From Pyrenula massariospora (taxonomy: Eukaryota; Ascomycota; Eurotiomycetes; Pyrenulales; Pyrenulaceae), in the NCBI GenBank assembly GCA_021030905.1, contig JAGFMI010000019.1, forward strand, positions 700,191-764,190: a stretch of 64,000 nucleotides of DNA, written 5' to 3'. The notes under the pieces are model-generated. The model saw only the letters and a list, made by a program, of their open reading frames with translations, was not told the DNA's origin and made no database searches. Below, in pieces: positions 56,227 through 64,000 of the stretch. A program made the translations under genes and the position numbers. Every line of letters begins with the position of its first letter. Position 1 is the stretch's first letter.

Positions 56227-56956
56227 CTATGACAGCTTATCATCTCTATTCGCATCCCTCTTACGAGGCTTGTCGTCCCGATTTCCTTCCATCTTGCGAG
56301 GTTTATCATTCAGTCTGGCATCTACCTTGCGCTTCTTCGAGGGAGATTCTTTCGCAGACTGTACTACGATATTTTCGAATGGTGGTGGTGGTGGCGGCGG
56401 AGGTGGTGGGCGATTCCTCCATTGATCAAGATCCTCAGCAGCTACCCTGATCGGGACAAAATCATCATTGACCGCCTCAAGGAGGCGTTTCCACTCGTTT
56501 CCGTCGCGCTTCGATTCGTCTTCATCAGGCTACAATATCATGTTAGTCTTAAATGATTAATCGTAGATTATTATGCCTTTTTACCTCGAAAGGGCAAAGT
56601 GTCTTCCTGCTAACTGGCAAAGGGGAAGCATCTCTTGGGGTGATAGGGTCAGCAGCAGCGTGGGAGACGGGAAGAGAAAGAATGTGAGGCAGGAGAAAGC
56701 TCGGTTGGGAATACATAATCGGCGGTTGGTTCCTGCAAAGAATATCGCGGTAATGACTGGAGGGCTTTCGAAGACTAGAACAGCAAGATAAGCTTGTGAA
56801 CTCGGAGAGAAAGACAATCTTATAGCTCACGGAAAATACGACTGTGCGGCCAATGCGAATCTTCTCGATCTTTGCACTTCTCCAATTAGCTGCAGCTCTG
56901 ACTTCCTACCCGTTCTGGTGGGCTACCTCTAACGCCTCTTCCGCCGCCTTGGCCAT
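56227..56956 (-). CDS. Disordered protein with polyproline run and SV40-like nuclear localisation signal
   Basis: Four exons on the minus strand (56927-56956, 56831-56889, 56585-56774, 56227-56529) join in phase to 193 residues starting MAKAAEEALE. The last exon is the best supported: DEDESKRDGNEWKRLLEAVN, DDFVPIRVAAEDLDQWRNR, then eight or more Pro, FENIVVQSAKESPSKKRKVD (a classic monopartite nuclear localisation signal) and two near-repeats, DKPRKMEGNRD and DKPRKRDANRD. The 55-base intron before it (GTAAAA...TTGTAG) and the 56-base intron before exon 3 are reasonable; the first intron is only 37 bases with no clear branch site, so the 5' end is uncertain. Composition suggests a disordered nuclear protein. 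Function unknown. Confidence 0.5.
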
Positions 56957-59900
56957 CTTTGCCAAGACATTAGACCTAGGCCATGAGGATTGAATGCGAA
57001 TACGACGGCTCAGAAGTACCTTTCAAAGACCCTTTCGACGCAGGCAAGCCAGGCCGTCTTATAAATAGAACTTTGTGATTTCAGCCATTGATGTGTTTGG
57101 CATGGCTTCATGATCGGTCTGGGACGTCTGACACTAATGCTGTTTGGAAAGTCACCTGTTCACCGAGACACGATCGCTGGCAATCATCTTTCAGATCCTG
57201 AGACAACGGAGATAGGAAATGAGGAGAATTTAGAATCTCTACCGTAGTTTCGCAAGGCTAAGATACGAAACACAGATGCTCTAAATGAGGGATTGATGGA
57301 GCGTTCGAGACCTCGTCGACCATGACGAGATGTTTAGCTTGACCTTCTTGATGGCAACTTCTAATTCGAAACGACTATCTTGCCATACTAGATTCCACGG
57401 CTAACTTTGAAAATTGGCAAGTTAGCTATTATTGAAATGTGAGTGTCGATGATGGAGAAGAAAAAGCACTGGGTGGATGGCAAGCTGTGATCGCGAGCTC
57501 AGCCGCGAACCCTCATTCCAGGAGAGCCTTCCCCAAACGTGTAGATGTCAGCTGCAGAGTTTAAAACCATGGAAGAATTTTCTCCACGCGTCACATGGAG
57601 TATCCTGGCTGATAAGTCAGACGATCGTAATTTGGCGCCAGATGCATGTAACTGAAAATGCACGAGTCCTTGCAATTCCGTTTACGAGGCGAGACTCAAA
57701 GATCGTGGCACCCCTCACCGGATTATCAGTGCGGGCCCGCCTCGCTTGGGGGAGCCACCCCCCAAGGGCCACCTTCAGGACAACGTCCCACCCAACCGTA
57801 CGCTTAGACCTGATGCCTTGGACACCTCAAATCAGGCGCCTAAGTCCGGCATCGCCACTTTGTGGCAAAGATACCGCGCGCTTTGAGATGGACTCTCGGT
57901 CAGGAGCTCAGTATCTTCATTATTCCATTTGCAACGCCGCAGATTGTCTTCTGAGATCATGAATGTTATCGAGTTGCACTTCTACTACGTATGAAATGCA
58001 ACTGTGCTGACCTTCGTTGTAGCCAAGAAATTCGGTCCCAAGCGGATTCCCAACGCTCAACTCGTAGCCACCTAAGCGAATCCTCCTCCTAGAGCCGCTT
58101 CTTATCAGCGACAACCCCATACCCGCGGAAAAGCTGGCGCAAAAATGGCCAATCATCGATGTGTCGGTCCGAAGCGCTAAAAAGGTACCTCTGTGAGGTT
58201 ACATATTGCTATCCTCAAAGGTGTTCATCCGAGTTCAGGACTAGTCTCAGAGCCTTTCTTGATCACGACCCATATGCCGCTTTCTCCAATTTTATTGCTC
58301 CTCAGAAGGAATGTTTACCGTCGTCACGCATGTGACGTCCCCCAAGTTCTTACATGCGCAAGCGGCGACCACACTTACGATAGTTTCGGAGTCGGAAGAT
58401 TCCGAACTGCCAGCGAATCACTAATCAATGATTGTCTAACCCTAACCAGCATTCTTTCCGACTTTGATCGAAGGAGTGAAATTTAAGCCTCAAGGTCAGC
58501 GTCGTCTGCACATTTTCAATTCCTCCCGCGACTTCATCCACCATACCATCAACCGAAACGGCAGCGACTCCAAAACGACGTTATAATCTGATACACGCTA
58601 AAATATTATCCGCTTGCCTATCACTCCAGTGCTCCTTGCAACCTCCGAAGTTGCTGCTCCCGTCAAAGACACCGCAAAGCAGCGAGCCGAGATCGTCAAT
58701 TCTCATTCTAGACATCTGAGGACATCCCAAAACAAGAGGAGCCCGTCTAACGTCTATAGGGCTCTAACTTCTTCGAAATTAGGGCAAAACATGGTGAAAA
58801 CATGAAGAGATACGCATTGGAGAGCGATGATCTGACCTACGATAAGAGCCACGATACGCGGATGAAGTAGAACTCCTCAAGCACGGACCCTAATAAACGA
58901 GGTTGGGAACATGTCTTCCCGTGATCGTGAGGGGCTTCATGTAATCTCGCTTCGCTTTTCACGTCGTACAAGAACTTGAGCCGCTGCATTTGTGATAAGG
59001 ATCGCTTAAAGCAAAAATTGCTCTCTGGATCCATGTGTGTGCCGCTCCAATTGCTATTCAGCGGATATCAATGGTGCCAAGAAACAGTTGATACCCGTGA
59101 GTGGGTCATGTCGTGAGCATTTTAGGCGAACACTCGTGACAGCGGTATGCGAGAATCCTGACACCCGTAAGCAACACCGCATATTTCGCCGGTGCTAGCT
59201 AGGAATTCTTTGGACCACTGGACTCGGTTTAAATCTGGCAAAGGCGACACAACCTAGAGAGAGCTATCAACCCTTGTAACTTGCATGGGAGTCCGAGGGA
59301 AAATAGCCTCCGAGAAGAGTCTAGACTCACTCATATCCCATCACGTGATGGTAAGAAGCTTATTGACACAGCCCGTCTTAGATCAGGATCTCTTCATGGC
59401 CGTAGGGCGCATCAAACGAGCCAGAAGCGGAATATACACCAAATTTTCCACGACCTGGCAAGGTATTGAGGGATCTCAAATAGTCAACATCCTCAAATCC
59501 ACTCCAAGGAAGCCGTACCTCCAAATAATCGAGCAACAAGAAAATATTACAAAAGTGAACAAGTTTGGCTAGAATTGTTTCTATCACTATGTCTTATGAA
59601 TGCAGATTTCGCTGTCTTTGGGTGATTGTAGAGAGTATCATTTGCGCAGACCTTTTCCAAATCAACCTTCAAGCACCTCTACTCCCGCACGTTTACTCAA
59701 AACCCCAGGCATTGGTCTTTACTTGGTAAAAACGGAAATTTTCAATGACCATCTTATCTGTGAGAACAACAAACGACCACGTCTCATACTTCTTCGCAAC
59801 TTATGAGCTACTCACTTTTGAGGATGGCTTCGATAGAACGCCACGAAATGCCTGTTCAGTAAAGTGAGAAATACGTCCATATCGGACTCTGCTTGAACAA

Positions 59901-60811
59901 TATCCTTGAAGCTGTCATGTTATTCTTCTTATCTTCGGATCTGCAGTACTCGTGATTCTTTTATAGTATGTTACTAAAAAAGAAGAACAGCTCGATTGCC
60001 GATACTAGGATTATCTAAAGGCAGCGCAATGCTGGATTATAGGTTCCAATTAAAGCTCAAAAGATCAGATGACGGTTTTCCTAAGAATATAGGGCCGTCG
60101 ACGGCTCACAAGACGGCGGTGATCCAAGAGAGAGCATCAGCGGCGAGAAGACTTTAGACCTGAAAAGAAATGCGGTGACCTTGGCTCAAGCGAACTGGGA
60201 TATATGGAATGAGGAGAACTGTGATCGAACATGGTATATCCTTGTGCCTGTGATTTCGAATGAGCCGTCTCATGGCTCACGAAGGTCTAGATGGAGTGGT
60301 TGCCGCCGCCGGCGTTTCATTTCTGTCGACGGACCGACTGGTGTTGAAAACTTGAGACTACAAAGCTCTTCATACGGGTAGTCTATATGGCCTACTAGCA
60401 GGCTTCTAGCTTCACTCAATTGGTTGCTGACTCTTTACCCTAAAGACCAGCGTCAGTTTTGGCATCTAGAACGAGGGCCGAGCCACTTCGATCCATGGGC
60501 CTCCCCCAATCCTTTCACCAGTCAGCAATTCGGACATGCATTTTGATCCGTACATTTTGACTATCACCTCTTTTGGGTCAAGCGATGCCGTGCTTCTATC
60601 ACACGGCTTGCGCCTGGTCTCGCACTGACTAGTACATAGGTTCCCATTGCCCTCGAGAAAGAGCACAATGAAAGGTATAAATACCAGCACAACCTCCCCC
60701 CCATCCCTCAAATCCTCTCATCCACCATACGCAGCCCTCAAACCCCACCTCAAGCTCTCCTACCCCACCACCACTACCATCACAATCCACAAACCCAAAC
60801 AACCCTCCAAC
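56957..60811. other. Gene-poor region of nearly 4 kb
   Basis: The longest stretch without a supported gene. Open frames here (57477-57962, 58193-58486, 59285-59572 and others) show no domain, signal peptide or splice pattern. A TATA element for the peptide gene lies at the right end. I see no tRNA, transposon terminus or long repeat. A pair of telomere-like hexamers (CTAACCCTAACC) at 58436-58447 is too short to mean anything alone. Confidence 0.4.
60676..60683 (+). promoter_or_regulatory. TATA box of the two-core peptide gene
   Basis: TATAAATA within a perfect 12-base palindrome (GGTATAAATACC has one mismatch at the centre pair), 129 bases before the ATG at 60812. It supports the gene start. 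Confidence 0.5.
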
Positions 60812-61078
60812 ATGCATCCCACCAACCTCCTCTCCCTCCTCCTCATAACCCTAACCCCCACAACCCTCGCAGCCCCCACCCCCAACCCGCAGGGCTGCAT
60901 AATCGGGCACACGCACTGCTCCACCACGGACGAGATCGAGACGCGGGACGCCGCTCCCGCACCGGCGCCTGTGCCGGAGCCGGTGCCGGAGCCGGTGGCG
61001 CAGGGGTGCATTATTGGGCATACACACTGCTCGGACGAGGAGAAGCGTAATGCTGTAGCTGTGGATTTTGTGGGCTGA
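60812..61078 (+). CDS. Secreted peptide precursor with two repeated cores (QGCIIGHTHCS)
   Basis: An 88-residue frame with signal peptide (MHPTNLLSLLLITLTPTTLA) followed at once by APTPNPQ and core 1, GCIIGHTHCS. A spacer with acidic residues and Pro/Val/Ala/Glu repeats (PAPAPVPEPVPEPVA) leads to core 2, again QGCIIGHTHCS, then DEEKR and a short tail NAVAVDFVG. EKR is a Kex2-type dibasic site; ETR before the spacer is a single basic residue. The two 33-base core segments (60890-60922 and 61001-61033) differ at six positions, all synonymous. This layout is that of a processed secreted-peptide precursor (pheromone-like or a ribosomally made, modified peptide). The C-x6-C core with internal Gly has the loop size of ascomycete alpha-type pheromones but lacks their Trp and Gln-Pro features. 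No modifying enzyme such as UstYa is seen nearby. Confidence 0.75.
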   Translation: MHPTNLLSLLLITLTPTTLAAPTPNPQGCIIGHTHCSTTDEIETRDAAPAPAPVPEPVPEPVAQGCIIGHTHCSDEEKRNAVAVDFVG

Positions 61079-61110
61079 GTATGTGTGAGAGGGTGGAAGG
61101 TGGGTAGAGG

Positions 61111-61144
61111 GGAGGTGGAGAGGAGGTGGAGAGGAGGTGGAGAG
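61111..61144 (+). repeat. Tandem repeat, 11-base unit, three copies
   Basis: The unit GGAGGTGGAGA occurs three times in direct succession just after the stop codon of the peptide gene, within the G-rich arm of a skew bipole. Confidence 0.8.
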
Positions 61145-62692
61145 GGGGGATTGTTTAGGTGTGGGTGGTGCAGACTTGGACCTGGAATTTTGGACGAGGG
61201 GTGGGATGGAGGCGAGTAAAGTGATAGATTAGGTAGATATCGCTAGGTTTGACAATAGACAAAGCTTGAGAGAATGGATTTCGTTAACACGCGGATTTTG
61301 TCTTTGGGCGAGAGCCGTGAATGTTTCAAGCATCCAGGTAATGCATTGTGGAAGTAGGCGCGGCCTTTGTCGGTGCAAGTTTTTTGTAAGATCTTTTCAA
61401 CCTTCTCCGTCGCTAGCACTATTTGATATTTGTAGCGTAGGTGTAAGTAGGCCTGTAAGATCGAGGTCGTCCACTCGCATAGGTAGGACCGGAAGGGTGC
61501 TAAAGGAAGATTTCTTGTCGACGAGAAAGTAGCTGGTTCCTCCAGGCCGAAAAACTAACCCGAACAAGACCTAGTCGAACTGATTTTAGTTGTATATCAA
61601 TTACCCCCTGGTTCGGACCTTAACACTGAAGGTACTGTCTCGGGGTGCCGGAAGAAGTTGCGCTACAACTCGGCAGTCAGCTATAACAAGAATAGCAGTC
61701 ATTGTGATATAGTGATATTTGAGATCCTTTGATGGTATAGGGAGGTCTTCGTTACTCCCGCACAATAGTAGCTGCGAGAATATAAACCGATATCTGCTTG
61801 GTAAAAGAAAGTCCCTTTGCAGCCAGCCGATCAGTCGGTTTGTAACGAATATACTCAGAAATCAATGAGTGATACAACAGCCAAATTCCAGAAGATTCAC
61901 TCAAGATAGCATCAAGCTTTCAGGCGCAGATTCGAATTGCAGAAATGGCTCGGTTGAGCCCAGCCCCAACCGACCACTTCAAACTTAGCGACGGCCGTAG
62001 ACCTGATGTTCGAGGCTGTGTAGCAGAAAACCTAGCCAATATAACCCTTAGCGTTCGCGGGCGCCTACCTACTGATCAGATCGGCTACATCTTCTACCAC
62101 GCAGGCAGGTTCCTCACAGCAGGCAAGATGCTTAGCTGCATCCTTCAACATTGCAAACGCAACGCATGGCCCACGAGGAGATTCGACAAGAGTTAAACTC
62201 CGCGGCATAGTTTGATTCTACTTACTTCCGAGCTAGCCGCCTGGAGAAATCAAGAATTATGACAAATCTGAGGTTTCACCGCGCACAGATCACATTACGT
62301 GGCAGATTCTTGACTGGCAGAATTGGTAGAACTGACTAAAACTCACCTCAGGCTAACCCTAGGCTAATCCACAGCTTACGAAGTGCAATAGGAAATTCGA
62401 TACTGTAATCCAGTTCCCCACTTCCGGATGAAAGCCATTACTGGAGTCCCGACACTCTCTGAAACAGACGGGGGCCGGCGCGTGTGTTACGCCTTCCCCC
62501 CCTTCCTCTTTGCAAAGATGTAGCCACGTTACAGCCTGACAGTAGCCTAAGAAGCTCTAAGAATAGGTTAAAGAGTTTCAAGAAGGACAACCTCATGGGC
62601 ATTAGGTACTTCTCGCTTAAAACACCCCTTCTCTCCAAAACCAGTTGTTCTAGTGATGGAGCGTTCCCCAATCTACTCACCTTTCCCATAAA
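61145..62692. other. Intergenic region
   Basis: An ATG frame at 61945-62196 (83 residues) shows no recognisable feature. Nothing else is supported. Confidence 0.35.
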
Positions 62693-63463
62693 ATGGCGCC
62701 AAACACGTCATATTCTGACTATCCTCAGGTGGCGTACGAAAGGAATGGCAAGCAACTTGTGAACGACCCAAGCACTACACAAGACTCAGATCTTCAAACC
62801 AAGCTAGAGAAGCGCAAGCAATTCTTTGGGATGTTTGCCAGTACGTTTACGATCATTTTAGGCCTTGTAATTCTGGTAGTGGGAGCTGGTAAGGCCATTT
62901 TTTAGAGCAAAGTGATATTCGCTGATGGTTGACAAGCGATTGGAGGTGGTGTTGGCGGAGGCCTCTCCGTGAAGCATTGCAAGAGCAAGCTCGACGCGCT
63001 CCAGACCTCTTCGAAACAGAGCGTCTCGCAGCCTCTGGCGACGACCACGACGATAACCCACAGTCCGACATCAACAGCCTCCAACCCTCCCGCAGCTGAC
63101 ATCCACATCCCAACTACCGGCTGCGGAAGTGACACCTTTTCCACGACGTACACGACAACCGCCGGCTACACTTTTACAAAAACGTGCAATCGCCAATTCA
63201 TCGGCTCAGATATCGTGGGTGTAGTCGTTGACTCCTGGGATCTTTGTATGGAAGCATGCGGAAACTTCAATCACTTTAATACGACAAACAGCGCCTTTCT
63301 TTGCGTTGGAATTACTTTTTTCCCCTCTTGGGTGGTAGAGTCGTACTCAAAAGGGAACATATCGATATGGTCAAACTGTTTTCTCCAAAGACAGGTACCT
63401 AGCACTGATTACGCGCCGAACTCAAGAAATTTCGAGGTCGTTGTCAGCACATTAAAATCATAG
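62693..63463 (+). CDS. Single-pass membrane protein with Ser/Thr stalk and apple-like extracellular domain
   Basis: Exons 62693-62888 and 62937-63463 (48-base intron, G|CG junction) give 240 residues. A cytosolic N-terminus (MAPNTSYSDYPQVAYERNGK and a Lys/Glu-rich stretch) precedes one hydrophobic helix (about 44-66, FFGMFASTFTIILGLVILVV) continuing into a Gly-rich segment. A Thr/Ser/Pro-rich stalk (about 95-130) leads to a C-terminal domain with TKTCNRQFIGSDI, DSWDLCMEACGNFN, SAFLCVG and WSNCFL. That Cys pattern is common at the C-terminus of many leotiomycete and dothideomycete surface proteins and resembles PAN/apple folds. Probably cell-surface; ligand unknown. Confidence 0.75.
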
Positions 63464-63920
63464 TTACTGTCAAATAGAGGTGGTAAATGCGAGGGGTTAT
63501 ATATTATTTTTTATTATTCTATTTATATTTAGTAAGTAGGTAAATTTTATTCGCGAGCTTAAAAATAATATTTATTTAAATTTAATGTATTTTTATTCTA
63601 TTATATAGATAACAATAAGTATATTGCTTGATATATTTTTTAATTATTTAAAATTTTATAAAATGTTTATTAATTTGTAATTTAATAAAATAAATTTAAA
63701 TTTTATAAATATAAAGCTTTAATAATAAATAATAAGCTTTAAAAAATAAAAAATAGTAAAATAAATATTAAATGGCTGCTCTCGAGCTTTTTTATTATTA
63801 TTTAAAATTTATAATAAGTTTAAGAAAAATTTAATAACTAAATTATTTTTTTAACTATTATTTTAAAATAACGACATTTTTTTATTTTGCTTTTTTTATT
63901 TTTTACTTTTTTAAATTTTA

Positions 63921-64000
<80 letters not shown>
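63464..64000. other. AT-rich block at the window edge
   Basis: Almost pure A/T sequence with many TA steps and no open frame of length. Such blocks in ascomycetes are usually repeat remains altered by repeat-induced point mutation or ageing non-coding DNA; here no element can be identified. The change from coding-type composition to AT-rich is sharp, within about 30 bases after the stop codon at 63461-63463. Confidence 0.7.
63922..64000 (+). repeat. (ATT)n microsatellite, cut by the window end
   Basis: From 63924 the sequence is an uninterrupted TTA/ATT trinucleotide repeat (preceded by one TTG) of about 25 units that runs to the last base, so its true length is unknown. Confidence 0.95.

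Noticed and set aside
58436-58447. Telomere-like repeat CTAACCCTAACC; a related ACCCTAACC at about 22795
   Set aside because: Two units are expected by chance and the flanks are ordinary sequence.
1-64000. tRNA genes, rRNA, CRISPR arrays, intact transposons
   Set aside because: I looked for T-loop-like GGTTCRAATCC stretches, terminal repeats and transposase/reverse-transcriptase motifs. The few GGTTCGAATC-like strings fall within coding exons (for example 9740, in the NLR), and no transposon motif was seen. A covariance-model search would be decisive for tRNAs.

Overview
The window is nuclear DNA of a filamentous ascomycete (Pezizomycotina; a leotiomycete-like relative is my guess, not proven). 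The evidence is short GT-AG introns of about 45-150 bases that restore reading frames at family-conserved positions, ascomycete-type ribosomal protein genes with several introns, an NLR-type NACHT protein, HET-domain debris, small secreted cysteine-rich proteins, and no bacterial operon structure. All gene models were assembled by eye from reading frames plus splice signals; splice coordinates are exact readings of GT/AG sites but have no transcript support.

Layout. 0-4 kb: the 3' end of an amino-acid/choline-type permease with a GC-AG intron, IPI1 (60S ribosome assembly) and a CE5 acetylxylan esterase. 5.5-6.4 kb: a zinc-finger-like plus F-box protein. 8-11.3 kb: a complete NLR-like gene (lipase-like domain, NACHT, ankyrin-like end). 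13-15.8 kb: a small secreted cysteine-rich protein and its decayed paralogue. 16-22 kb: small unknown proteins, a PRX5-type peroxiredoxin and a secreted cysteine-rich protein. 22.5-29.4 kb: a decay zone with a broken HET gene, a tandem duplication and a large broken membrane-protein gene, interrupted by one intact papain-like peptidase. 30-49.8 kb: the conserved core, with a DUF1348 protein, a two-FAS1 secreted protein, an HSL1/Nim1-type kinase, eL24, an AIF/FSP1-like oxidoreductase, eS30, a MUP1-type permease and an FtsJ-like methyltransferase. 52-55.5 kb: four tandem copies of a short unrecognised protein family. 56-64 kb: gene-poor, with a disordered nuclear-type protein, a secreted two-core peptide precursor, a membrane-anchored protein and finally an AT-rich block ending in an (ATT)n microsatellite at the window edge.

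Themes. Housekeeping genes (ribosome, cell-cycle kinase, redox) sit in the middle; self/non-self recognition genes, secreted small proteins and pseudogenes sit on the flanks. At least seven loci show a sharp composition switch, C-rich on the left and G-rich on the right of a CpG-rich centre, irrespective of gene strand; it distorts protein composition and inserts Gly/Glu-rich segments into conserved domains. The most interesting items are these skew bipoles, the two-core secreted peptide (repeat cores differing only by synonymous changes), the tandem GYDT-motif family and the intact NLR.
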